Assembly (NCBI GenBank): GCA_009779895.1
Contig: WRBB01000012.1
Coordinates: 1-64,000, forward strand
Direction: 5' to 3'
DNA: 64,000 bases
Origin: Lachnospiraceae bacterium
Lineage (GTDB): Bacteria > Bacillota > Clostridia > Lachnospirales > Lachnospiraceae
The notes beneath the pieces are model-generated. The model was not told the DNA's origin and ran no database searches. It was given only the letters and a program-made list of their open reading frames with translations. Positions within the stretch are counted from its first letter, which is position 1. Every line of letters starts with the position of its first letter. Of this stretch, positions 1 through 8,077 are shown piece by piece. The translations under genes were made by a program, and so were the position numbers.

Positions 1-2
1 CG

Positions 3-317
3 GGTGCAACGGCGATGACAGTGACAGGCATCTTCCAAAGAGGGGCTGATAGCGTGACGGTTTATGTGAATGGCGTAGCCCATAATGCAACTCTAAATCG
101 AAGTAATAACGAGTTTTCCGTAATAGCGAGTGGTTTGCCCGGTGGTTGGCATATGGTTTATGCAACCCAAACCATAGGTGGTATAGAGAGCGTCAAAACA
201 GCGGATCGTTTTATACGAACCGGAACAGCGGCCGGTGTGGTTCAGTCCAGTAATCATACCAGAGAGCAGATGTCCTTGATGATTAACGATCCAAGACCGA
301 CATTTTGTGGGAATTAA
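3..317 (+). CDS. 3' end of a probable surface protein (5' end outside the window)
   Basis: The frame is open from the window edge to TAA at 315-317, so this is the C-terminal ~104 residues of a gene that starts upstream. The ATG at 15 has no ribosome binding site and lies inside the open frame, so it is not taken as a start. The visible protein is rich in Thr, Ser, Gly and Asn with alternating beta-strand-like stretches (SVTVYVNG, WHMVYATQTIGG), which resembles Ig-like or carbohydrate-binding folds of extracellular proteins. No sorting signal, membrane anchor or catalytic motif is visible in the part present. A secreted or surface role is inferred from composition only; the family cannot be named. 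Confidence 0.5.
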   Translation, partial: GATAMTVTGIFQRGADSVTVYVNGVAHNATLNRSNNEFSVIASGLPGGWHMVYATQTIGGIESVKTADRFIRTGTAAGVVQSSNHTREQMSLMINDPRPTFCGN

Positions 318-369
318 ACGATTCCTTTATAATTAAGATATATAAGAGATTTTTAGAAGAAAGGAGCAA

Positions 370-711
370 GTGAATATGATGCCTATGCCGAATAAAATAA
401 TCTATGAATTTGCAAGAGAAGTCAAAGATATACTTGGTGTTAATTTAAGCAAAATTATTTTGTTTGGTTCTTATGCAAGAGGTGATTATACAGAGTTTTC
501 AGATATTGATATGATGATTTTGGTTCGTTTATCAGATGATGAGATTCGGGCAATACGAGATGTAATTTCGGATTGTGCTTTTGAATATTTGATGAAATAT
601 AAAGTAGATATTTCACCTGTTATTATAAATGATGTGCATTTTAATTATTGGGTAGATTCTTTGCTATTTTATAAAAATGTCAGGGAAGAGGGGGTTGAAT
701 TAGTTGCTTGA
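370..711 (+). CDS. MNT-type nucleotidyltransferase domain protein (orphan minimal NTase)
   Basis: A 113-residue protein of the minimal nucleotidyltransferase (pol-beta-like) superfamily. The signature GSYARG sits at residues 33-38 and is followed by SDID with the two metal-binding aspartates near D45 and D47; a third acidic position is probably in KVDIS. In HEPN/MNT toxin-antitoxin pairs such as MntA, this fold AMPylates and silences a HEPN RNase partner. Here no HEPN gene follows: only a 26-codon overlapping frame and scrambled sequence are found, so the protein is an orphan or the pair has decayed. The start is GTG at 370 with AAAGGAG just upstream; ATG at 376 or 379 is an alternative. The NTase fold is secure, the antitoxin role is inference. 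Confidence 0.8.
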   Translation: MNMMPMPNKIIYEFAREVKDILGVNLSKIILFGSYARGDYTEFSDIDMMILVRLSDDEIRAIRDVISDCAFEYLMKYKVDISPVIINDVHFNYWVDSLLFYKNVREEGVELVA

Positions 712-904
712 AATAGAAACTTGTGAATGTGTTATGCCTTTGATTAGAACATATTTAGTTAAAAAAGGAATATTGACCGAGTAAAGGTAAACCGAATGAG
801 TTAAAAAAGATAAAGGGTGAGCTATTAAAGAAATACTTTAAAAAAAAGCAGATTTGTGGTAACATAAACGAAAGGGGAAATTTTATGAAAGAAAAGGAGT
901 TATA
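704..904 (+). pseudogene. decayed coding remnant downstream of the MNT gene
   Basis: Two short protein-like frames follow the MNT gene. The first starts TTG at 704, overlapping the MNT stop as HEPN partners usually do, and runs 26 codons to TAA at 782-784. A second frame, open from 777, continues with a Lys-rich helical-looking stretch (KPNELKKIKGELLKKYFKKK) and ends at TAA 903-905. They are offset by one frameshift around 774-784, as expected for a disrupted small gene. A six-codon frame, ATG at 885 with its own GAAAGGGGA, lies at the end, and its AAGGAG serves the next gene. I do not recognise the family, and the HEPN origin is only a guess from position. Confidence 0.3.
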
Positions 905-907
905 AGA

Positions 908-2221
908 ATGTTTGTAAAACGTTTCACAAAAGTTATTTTGATTGGTTGTTCTATTTTAATTGCTGGGGCATTGGTTGGTTGTGTAAATCCGCAACGACGT
1001 GTACAATCTCAATTGGAGGGATTGGACAATACTTCAAAAAGTGCTATTTTAGAATGGATAGAGGATGTTGCGCAGGTAGATTTTGAGCAGTTCTCTATTA
1101 TGAAAACGTCTTTGGACACAAATGACGATTTTATCAGTACTTCGGTATTAGATAGCAACGAGCGCTTTGTCGAATGGAGCTTTCGCCTTTGGGAGGATGG
1201 TACGATAGATTTAGAGTTTTTCTATAAGCCATTGGTGGAGTTTGTGACAAGCCAATTAGAGGGATTTGACAGCAATAGTTTAGGTGAAATCCTTGCATGG
1301 AAAAGCGATGCTTTAAATGATGATGAGTTGTTTATTACGTATCGTAGTTTGGATCGTGATGGAGACTGGTTAGATTCAGATGTGATTGACAATGAAGAAC
1401 AGTTTATCGAATGGACCTTTGATATTGACCGTTTTGGTTCTTTATCGTTAGAGTTTGTTTATGATGGATTAAAAACATTTGTTTTGGGTGACACATTTCA
1501 AGTAGATGGTTTGGAAGTAACATTCTCAGATGAAGTGAACTGGGGTATTATTACAAATACTTGGTCCAGAGATTTTACCGAAGAATATTTTTACATTGAA
1601 GTAACATTAAACAATGTATCGGATTCTACGGAGCGTTGGCCTTTTGCAAGACAGTTTTCACCGGACGGAACAGAGTTGGATACGATTTTTGGTGAGTCTG
1701 ATTCCATTGCAGATGTTGGACAGTTGCGTGCGGGTGCGAGCCAATCCGGTTACCTACATTTCAGATTTGATGGCGCAGGTGAGTATGTGGCGGCATTACG
1801 GGGAGCACCCTTTGATATTGAAGTGAGTATTCCGATTACTGCGGCTGATATACCGTGCCGTGATGAAGTGAGCCAAACCCTTTTGGAGGCTTATATAGAG
1901 GCCAATTCCTGGGAGTTTAATCTTATCATGGGTTTACTTACAGAAGAGGGTATTGACGTTGATATTGAGGTGCGAGAAGGCAGTGAGCTTGCTTTTGTTT
2001 TTACCATTGAAGATGAATTGTTGGAAGGTGTTAATTTAGGTGAATTGGCAGAGGCATTGGATGAATATATTTTAGAAGAATCATTTGTATTCCAAGAGTT
2101 GGTGGATGAATTGGCGGATGAGCTAAGATCAGACAACGTAAGTGTGACAGTGATTTATCAAAATAGTGCAGGGCGTGAAATTACTTCATCTACATGGACT
2201 GCGGGTCAAAGAAGTACATAA
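908..2221 (+). CDS. repeat-containing lipoprotein with DUF4352-like and DUF4854-like regions
   Basis: A 437-residue secreted lipoprotein. The N-terminus has a basic and hydrophobic signal ending in the lipobox LVGC (Cys about residue 25). Two tandem repeats follow, each about 75 residues: SQLEG(L/F)D...ILEW...F(I/V)EW(S/T)F...SLEF, roughly residues 34-110 and 113-190. Next is a beta-rich domain of the DUF4352 (Ig-like, lipoprotein) type containing FYIEVTLNN. The last ~110 residues (from about 318) are very acidic and resemble the DUF4854 lipoprotein tail. Start ATG at 908 has GAAAAGGAG upstream. It lies 44 bases before an ABC exporter pair and could be co-transcribed with it. Function unknown; surface sensing or binding is plausible but not shown. 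Confidence 0.65.
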   Translation: MFVKRFTKVILIGCSILIAGALVGCVNPQRRVQSQLEGLDNTSKSAILEWIEDVAQVDFEQFSIMKTSLDTNDDFISTSVLDSNERFVEWSFRLWEDGTIDLEFFYKPLVEFVTSQLEGFDSNSLGEILAWKSDALNDDELFITYRSLDRDGDWLDSDVIDNEEQFIEWTFDIDRFGSLSLEFVYDGLKTFVLGDTFQVDGLEVTFSDEVNWGIITNTWSRDFTEEYFYIEVTLNNVSDSTERWPFARQFSPDGTELDTIFGESDSIADVGQLRAGASQSGYLHFRFDGAGEYVAALRGAPFDIEVSIPITAADIPCRDEVSQTLLEAYIEANSWEFNLIMGLLTEEGIDVDIEVREGSELAFVFTIEDELLEGVNLGELAEALDEYILEESFVFQELVDELADELRSDNVSVTVIYQNSAGREITSSTWTAGQRST

Positions 2222-2265
2222 AAGGAATATGAAGTTTACTGTTTTATTGATTTAAATTTGAAGAG

Positions 2266-4080
2266 GTGATTTTCATTTTAACGACAAATAAGTTGTTCAA
2301 ATTAGCGAGAAATGATAAATTTCTCCTTTTTTGTATGTTATTTTTTACTGCTGTAGCGGCTTGGGTTTATATGATAATCCCTATGATTACGCGGATTGTC
2401 GTAGATAATATCATCAATGACATACCCTTTGCGGGTGGGTTTTTGATTGCTACGATCGTGGCATTATTTGGCGGTATCGAAACCTTACAATCTCATATAT
2501 GGTTGGCGGGGTTGATGCTTGTTTTTGTGACCACCTTGCAGGCTTTTTTTGTATTCGTGCGTCAACGCTTTGCAGCCCTTGCATCAGAGAGGATTGTAAA
2601 GCGGTTGAAAGACGAATTGTATGATCATATTCAAAAACTACCTTATGATTATCATGTGAAAGCGCAAACCGGGGATTTGATTCAACGTTGCACTTCTGAT
2701 GTGGAGACGATTCGTATATTCTATCATAGCCAGCTCATTGAAATTGTACGGGCTGTATTTATGGTGATTTTTGCGTTGGGTGCTATGGTTTCCGTAAATA
2801 TTAGAATGACCTTTGTATCTATATTGTTTTTGCCCTTTGTTTTTTTATTTTCTTTTGTGTTTTTCCGCTATGTTAAAAAAACCTTTCAAAGTCAAGCGGA
2901 AAAAGAGGGGGAAATGACCACGGTATTGCAAGAGAGCTTAAGTGGCATTCGGGTAACCCGTGCGTTTGGCCGGGGGCGTTTTGAGATGGAGCGTTTTATT
3001 GAAAAAAATGATGCGTACCGGGATGTTTCTTTTCGTTTGATTCATTATCTGGGATATTATTGGTCTCTTTCCGATTTTCTTAGGTTTACGCAAACGGCGA
3101 TTGTTTTGGTATATGGTATCATGCAAACATATCAAGGTGTCATTACAGTAGGAGAATTGATTCTGTTTAATGCTTATGTGCAGATGATGGTTTGGCCCGT
3201 GAGTCAATTGGGGCGGGTTTTAACAGATACAGGTAAGGCGCAGGTGGCATCCAATCGCGTTTATGAGGTTTTAGAGACAGCGGCAGAAAGTGATAATGAA
3301 AATGCAGTGGATTATGATTTAAAAGGTGACATCGTATTTGATGATGTTTCGTTTGCGTATGAAAAAGACAAGAAAATTTTGGATGGTCTTTCGTTCACGG
3401 TGAAAAAGGGCGAGACCATAGCTATTTTGGGAGCGACAGGTGCCGGAAAATCAACCTTGATGCACATTTTATTACGTCTTTATGATTATCAAACGGGCAG
3501 TATTACCATAAATGGCAAAGAACTGAATTTGATTCGGAAAGACTGCTTGCGTTCTAAAATCGGTATGGTTTTGCAAGAGCCTTTTTTGTATTCAAAAACC
3601 ATTGAAAACAATTTGCGTATGGCCAAAGAATCTGTGGAACAAGATGAAATGATAAAAGCAACAAACATTGCGGCGATTCATGATGTGATTGAAGATTTTG
3701 AAAAAGGGTATGATACTTTGGTTGGAGAAAAGGGCGTGACCCTTTCCGGTGGTCAAAAGCAAAGAGTTGCCATTGCCCGGACGTTGATTAAAAATAGTGA
3801 AATATTGATTTTTGATGATTCGCTGAGTGCGGTAGATACGGAAACAGATGCAGAAATTCGAGCTGCTTTGGAGAAAAGAAATAAAGATGTGACCACCTTT
3901 ATTATTTCTCAACGTATTACCACATTGATGGATGCAGATCGTATTTTTGTTATTGACGGGGGCATTTTGGCGGACAGCGGCACCCATCAGGAGTTACTTG
4001 GCCGAGATGGTTTATATTCCCGTATTTGGCAGATTCAAGCTATGTTGGAACAAGATATAAAAATGAAGCAGTCAGAGTAG
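2266..4080 (+). CDS. heterodimeric ABC exporter, half with degenerate Walker B (BmrC/YheI type)
   Basis: Type IV ABC exporter half-transporter: an N-terminal six-helix membrane domain (about residues 15-320) fused to an ATPase domain. Walker A is GATGAGKST near residue 389, the signature is LSGGQKQR near 494, and Walker B is IFDDSLSAVD near 517, where Asp replaces the catalytic Glu. That substitution is the hallmark of the degenerate subunit in heterodimers such as BmrCD and TM287/288. The partner follows 12 bases later. The GTG at 2266 lies inside the strong ribosome binding site AAGAGGTGAT (2261-2270), so it is unlikely to start translation. In-frame ATT at 2275 has ideal spacing and may be the true start. 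The likely role is export of amphipathic drugs or lipids. Confidence 0.85.
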   Translation: MIFILTTNKLFKLARNDKFLLFCMLFFTAVAAWVYMIIPMITRIVVDNIINDIPFAGGFLIATIVALFGGIETLQSHIWLAGLMLVFVTTLQAFFVFVRQRFAALASERIVKRLKDELYDHIQKLPYDYHVKAQTGDLIQRCTSDVETIRIFYHSQLIEIVRAVFMVIFALGAMVSVNIRMTFVSILFLPFVFLFSFVFFRYVKKTFQSQAEKEGEMTTVLQESLSGIRVTRAFGRGRFEMERFIEKNDAYRDVSFRLIHYLGYYWSLSDFLRFTQTAIVLVYGIMQTYQGVITVGELILFNAYVQMMVWPVSQLGRVLTDTGKAQVASNRVYEVLETAAESDNENAVDYDLKGDIVFDDVSFAYEKDKKILDGLSFTVKKGETIAILGATGAGKSTLMHILLRLYDYQTGSITINGKELNLIRKDCLRSKIGMVLQEPFLYSKTIENNLRMAKESVEQDEMIKATNIAAIHDVIEDFEKGYDTLVGEKGVTLSGGQKQRVAIARTLIKNSEILIFDDSLSAVDTETDAEIRAALEKRNKDVTTFIISQRITTLMDADRIFVIDGGILADSGTHQELLGRDGLYSRIWQIQAMLEQDIKMKQSE

Positions 4081-4092
4081 GGGGAGACAAAG

Positions 4093-5925
4093 GTGCAACA
4101 ATTCGAAGAACAAGATTATAGCCGGCAGTTTGATGCAAAGCTTTGGCGAAAGTTATTGCGTTATTGCAAACCGTATAAAAAAACCTTTGCTATTTTGATG
4201 AGCGCAGGTTTGATTTTGGCGGTTTCAGATGCAGCATTTCCCTTGTTCACGGGATATGCAATTGATACCTTTGTAGTGGATGCTGACCTAAGCAATTTGC
4301 TTGTATTTGGTATACTCTATGGTGTTTTGATTTTAATCAATAGTATTTGTGTGACGGTTTTTATCAAGCAGGCAGGGAAGTTGGAAACGTTTATTTCTCA
4401 TGATGTACGAGCCCATGGTTTTGAAAAATTGATGAAATTGTCGTTTTCTTATTTTGACCGTACGCCGGTTGGTTGGATTATGGCACGGATGACTTCTGAT
4501 ACTTATAAAATTGGTGATATCATTGCTTGGAGTTGCTTGGATATTACTTGGAGCTTGACGATTATTGTTTTTTCCTTTGGTTTTATGTTGATTACAGATG
4601 TGCGCTTAACAGTGCTGATTTTGCTTGTGGTACCTTTTATGGTATTGGCCAGCATTTATTTTCAACGGAAAATTTTGCGTGCTCATCGAGAATCCCGCAA
4701 ATTTAATTCAAAAATTACAGGTGCTTACAATGAGGGTATTGGCGGTGCAAAAACCACAAAGACTTTGATTCGGGAAGCGCAAAACTTTCGGGAATTTAAA
4801 GTATTGTCTAAGGGAATGGAAAAAGCGGGCGTGCGGGCCGGAACCATTACTGCCCTTTATTTTCCTGTTATTTTGTCCTTGACAAGTATTGGCATCGCGA
4901 TTGCTTTGGGTGAGGGTGGCAGAAGTGTAATCAACAATATGATTTCGCTGGGTACCCTGTCGATTTTTATTTCTTACGCAGGTTTGCTTTCTGAACCCAT
5001 CAGCAACATTGCCCGGATTCTTTCAGAAATGAAATCGGCACAGGCAGCAGCGGAGCGGACAATCGCTTTGATTGAAACGGATTTGGAGATTGTAGATTCC
5101 AAGGAGATTGTAAAACAGTATGGTGATTTTATGGAGCCAAAATCGGATTATTGGGAAAAGATTCAAGGGAACATTGCATTTCAGAATGTTTCATTTCAAT
5201 ATAAAAATGGTGAGAAAGTATTGGAAGATTTTAATTTAGAGGTGCAAGCCGGAGAAAAGATTGCTTTGGTTGGAGAAACAGGTTCAGGGAAAAGCACCAT
5301 TATCAATTTATTATGTCGTTTTTATGAACCGACCAAAGGGCAGATATGCATTGATGGCAGAGATTATCGGGAACGCTCTCAAATTTGGCTTCAATCGAAT
5401 TTGGGTTATGTGTTGCAATCGCCACATTTATTTAGTGGTACCATCAAAGAAAATATTCGTTATGGTAAGTTGGATGCAACAGATGAAGAGATTGAAGAAG
5501 CGGCAAAAACGGTGGATGCTTACGCTTTTATTTCCAAGATGGAAAAGGGATTTGATTCGGAGGTTGGGGAAAGCGGCAGCAAACTTTCTACAGGTGAAAA
5601 ACAATTGATATCCTTTGCCAGAGCAATCATTGCAAAACCGAGCATTTTTGTGTTGGATGAGGCAACATCTTCGATAGACACGCAATCAGAGCAGGCGATT
5701 CAGCGCGCGATTTTTAAGATATTGGAAGGGCGAACAAGTTTTATTGTGGCACATAGATTATCAACAATACGACATTGTGACCGGATATTGGTGATTGACC
5801 AAGGACGGATGATAGAAAGTGGAAGCCATCAGGTGTTGTTGCAAAAGAAAGGGCACTACTATAACCTATATATGAATCAGTTTCGGGATGAGGCAGTTGC
5901 TACGCATTTGCTTCAGAAAAATTAA
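4093..5925 (+). CDS. heterodimeric ABC exporter, half with consensus Walker B (BmrD/YheH type)
   Basis: The second half-transporter, 610 residues, GTG start behind GGGGGAG. A membrane domain of about 330 residues precedes an ATPase with Walker A GETGSGKST near residue 394, Walker B LDEATSSID with the catalytic Glu near 523, and a non-canonical signature LSTGEKQ near 497 instead of LSGGQ. Together with the preceding gene this gives one competent and one degenerate nucleotide site, the known arrangement of heterodimeric exporters: the partner supplies the good signature and this half supplies the catalytic Glu. The insert between membrane and ATPase domains (about residues 335-360) is slightly long. 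Substrate unknown; multidrug export is the family's usual role. Confidence 0.87.
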   Translation: MQQFEEQDYSRQFDAKLWRKLLRYCKPYKKTFAILMSAGLILAVSDAAFPLFTGYAIDTFVVDADLSNLLVFGILYGVLILINSICVTVFIKQAGKLETFISHDVRAHGFEKLMKLSFSYFDRTPVGWIMARMTSDTYKIGDIIAWSCLDITWSLTIIVFSFGFMLITDVRLTVLILLVVPFMVLASIYFQRKILRAHRESRKFNSKITGAYNEGIGGAKTTKTLIREAQNFREFKVLSKGMEKAGVRAGTITALYFPVILSLTSIGIAIALGEGGRSVINNMISLGTLSIFISYAGLLSEPISNIARILSEMKSAQAAAERTIALIETDLEIVDSKEIVKQYGDFMEPKSDYWEKIQGNIAFQNVSFQYKNGEKVLEDFNLEVQAGEKIALVGETGSGKSTIINLLCRFYEPTKGQICIDGRDYRERSQIWLQSNLGYVLQSPHLFSGTIKENIRYGKLDATDEEIEEAAKTVDAYAFISKMEKGFDSEVGESGSKLSTGEKQLISFARAIIAKPSIFVLDEATSSIDTQSEQAIQRAIFKILEGRTSFIVAHRLSTIRHCDRILVIDQGRMIESGSHQVLLQKKGHYYNLYMNQFRDEAVATHLLQKN

Positions 5926-5935
5926 GGAGGATGTT

Positions 5936-7327
5936 ATGTCAATATTAAGTGCATATTTATTGCCCCACCCACCTCTTGCAATTTCGGCAATCGGAAAAGG
6001 TGAAGAAAAGAAAATACAAAAAACTTTAGATGCTTTTCGGCAGGTTGCACAAGAGATTGCAGAGCTTGCTCCTGAAACAATTATATTTGTGACAGCACAC
6101 AATGTATTGTATTCGGACTATTTTCATATTTCACCGGGCAAGGGGAGTAAAGGCAATTTTTCGCAATTTGCCGCTCCTGAGGTGAAGTTTGAAGTGACTT
6201 ATGATGTGGAATTGGCAAAAGCAATCGGGGATGCGGCGACCGAGGTTGCCCTTGCGGCAGGTCCTATGGGTGATAAAAATCCACGGTTGGATCATGGTGT
6301 GATGGTGCCCCTTTGGTTTATCAATCCATATTATAATGATTATAAGGTGGTACGTATTTCCCCATCGGGTATGGATGTGGATGCCCATTATCAGTTTGGT
6401 CGGTGTGTGAAACAAGCAGTGGAGCAAACAGGGCGAAAAACAGTGCTGATTGCCAGTGGTGACCTTTCTCATAAATTGACGGCAGAGGGGCCTTATGGTT
6501 ATGCACCGGAGGGTACGATGTTTGATAATACTTTGATGACGGCTCTGACGTATGGCGATTTTTTGGCATTGTTGATGATGCCGGAGAATTTAAAAAGTGC
6601 AGCGGCTGCGTGTGGTTATGAAGCGGCGGTGATTATGGCGGGTTTGTTTGATAAACAAAAGGTAGATTGTAAGGTATTATCTTATGAGGGACCTTTTGGT
6701 GTTGGTTATGGTGTGGCACGGCTTGTGGCCGGTGAAGTAGAAAAAAGCCGTGACTATTTGACAAAGATAAAGAAAATCACATTGGAGAACGCTAGGCAGA
6801 GCCGGTTGGAAGAAGATGCTTATCAGGCTTTGGCAAGGAAGTCTTTGGAGTGTAAAATCAAGACAGGGAAAGCGTTGGAAAAACCGGTAATATTGCCAAA
6901 AGCAATGACAGAAAACCGAGCCGGGGTTTTTGTTTCTTTGGAGAAGAACGGTCGTTTGCGTGGTTGTATCGGAACCATTGCAGCAACCAAGTCAGACATT
7001 GCGGCGGAAATTATGCAAAATGCTGTTTCTGCGGGTCTGATGGATGAACGTTTCGATCCTGTGACAGAGGCAGAGCTGGAAGAACTGACCTATTGTGTGG
7101 ATGTGCTGGCTGCACCGGAGCAGATTTCAAGTGTAAAGAAGCTAGATGTAAAGCGGTATGGCGTGATTGTGTCCAGTGGTTCAAAAAGAGGGTTGCTACT
7201 GCCTAATTTGGATGGTGTTGATACGGTAGAAGAGCAAATCGCCATTGCCAGGCGTAAAGCCGGGATTTTTGAGAATGAGGAGATAAGTTTGGAGCGCTTT
7301 GAGGTGGTGCGGCATGGTCATAAATAA
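5936..7327 (+). CDS. Memo-like (LigB fold) and AMMECR1 fusion protein of the AmmeMemoRadiSam group
   Basis: A two-domain protein of 463 residues. Residues 1-270 match the class III extradiol dioxygenase/Memo fold: LLPHPPLAI at the start, DHGVMVPLWF, then ASGDLSHKL, with the His residues expected of the metal site. Residues ~285-463 are an AMMECR1 domain with its hallmark LRGCIGT. The two domains, together with a radical SAM enzyme, form the AmmeMemoRadiSam set whose substrate remains unclear. Here no radical SAM gene is adjacent; a TraX gene overlaps the 3' end instead. ATG at 5936 is chosen because AAGGAGG at 5924-5930 sets the correct spacing and the Memo fold begins exactly there; the upstream in-frame ATG at 5888 lies inside the ABC gene. 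Confidence 0.85.
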   Translation: MSILSAYLLPHPPLAISAIGKGEEKKIQKTLDAFRQVAQEIAELAPETIIFVTAHNVLYSDYFHISPGKGSKGNFSQFAAPEVKFEVTYDVELAKAIGDAATEVALAAGPMGDKNPRLDHGVMVPLWFINPYYNDYKVVRISPSGMDVDAHYQFGRCVKQAVEQTGRKTVLIASGDLSHKLTAEGPYGYAPEGTMFDNTLMTALTYGDFLALLMMPENLKSAAAACGYEAAVIMAGLFDKQKVDCKVLSYEGPFGVGYGVARLVAGEVEKSRDYLTKIKKITLENARQSRLEEDAYQALARKSLECKIKTGKALEKPVILPKAMTENRAGVFVSLEKNGRLRGCIGTIAATKSDIAAEIMQNAVSAGLMDERFDPVTEAELEELTYCVDVLAAPEQISSVKKLDVKRYGVIVSSGSKRGLLLPNLDGVDTVEEQIAIARRKAGIFENEEISLERFEVVRHGHK

Positions 7328-8018
7328 AATGCAAAATATAACAGCCTTTCATTTAAAAATTATTGCCATCATTGGTATGACAATGAATCACACGGTTCAT
7401 GCACTGGGTGAGCAGATGCCCCTGTGGCTACAGCTCCTTTTAAATGCCGGTGGTGGTTTAACCTTTCCGATTATGGCTTTTTTTTTGGTGGAGGGATATC
7501 GCCACACTTCTAATTTGAACCGATATATGTTACGTGTGTTTGTGTTTGCTTTGATTTCACAAGCACCTTTTGTGATTGCGATGGGAATCGCACCATATAT
7601 GTTAAATATTATGTTTACGTTGTTGCTTGGTTTGTTGCTTCTTCGCTTTTACGAAAAACAACAAGCAACGTGGGTTCGGGTACTTGTGGCTGTACCTGTG
7701 CTTTTTATATCCATATGGTTTGATTGGGGCGCAATCGGTCTTTTTGTGATTATGCTTTATTATGTTATATCAGATGAGAGGAAACGCCGTACCATACCGG
7801 GGTCGTTTGCGGGGGTGATGATGCTCGTGCTTCATTCACTTGCCGGGGATCTTTCATTTTTTTCTTTTTCGATTGGTTGTTTTATAGCAATTCCTCTTTT
7901 GTTACGTTATCGAGGAGAGAGAGGAAGAAAGATGAAATACCTGTTTTATATCTACTATCCCTTGCACTTGGCGGTGTTGGCAGTGCTTGTTGTAATAGCA
8001 AAAGGACTTTCAAATTAA
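7314..8018 (+). CDS. TraX family membrane protein
   Basis: A 234-residue polytopic membrane protein of the TraX family. The N-terminus has the typical ITAFHLKIIAIIGMTMNHT, followed by repeated hydrophobic segments with LFDWG-like (SIWFDWGAIGL) and YYPLHL motifs near the C-terminus, all characteristic of chromosomal TraX homologues. F-plasmid TraX N-acetylates pilin, and chromosomal copies in Clostridia are presumed acyltransferases of unknown substrate. The start at 7314 overlaps the preceding gene by 14 bases and has GAGGTG at 7301-7306; this overlap argues for translational coupling. The gene contains an intact T9 run near 7478-7486. The stop codon lies inside the first of two palindromes that precede the next gene. 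Confidence 0.85.
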   Translation: MVINKMQNITAFHLKIIAIIGMTMNHTVHALGEQMPLWLQLLLNAGGGLTFPIMAFFLVEGYRHTSNLNRYMLRVFVFALISQAPFVIAMGIAPYMLNIMFTLLLGLLLLRFYEKQQATWVRVLVAVPVLFISIWFDWGAIGLFVIMLYYVISDERKRRTIPGSFAGVMMLVLHSLAGDLSFFSFSIGCFIAIPLLLRYRGERGRKMKYLFYIYYPLHLAVLAVLVVIAKGLSN

Positions 8019-8065
8019 TTTGAAATAAGTTATAATATTAGAATAAGTTTCAAATTAATTTGAAA
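8008..8065. promoter_or_regulatory. pair of identical 18-bp palindromes flanking a -10-like box
   Basis: TTTCAAATTAATTTGAAA, a perfect palindrome, occurs at 8008-8025 and again at 8048-8065, exactly 40 bp apart (about four helical turns). TATAAT lies between them at 8031-8036. The second copy abuts the ribosome binding site of the ATPase gene at 8078; the first overlaps the traX stop. Two same-face operators bracketing a promoter suggest cooperative repression. The binding protein is unknown. Confidence 0.6.
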
Positions 8066-8077
8066 GAAGGTGAAAGT

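Noticed and set aside
7478..7486. T9 run in traX and a similar T run in the MFS gene as phase-variable tracts
   Set aside because: Both frames are intact and such T runs are common in hydrophobic codons (TTT TTT) of membrane proteins.
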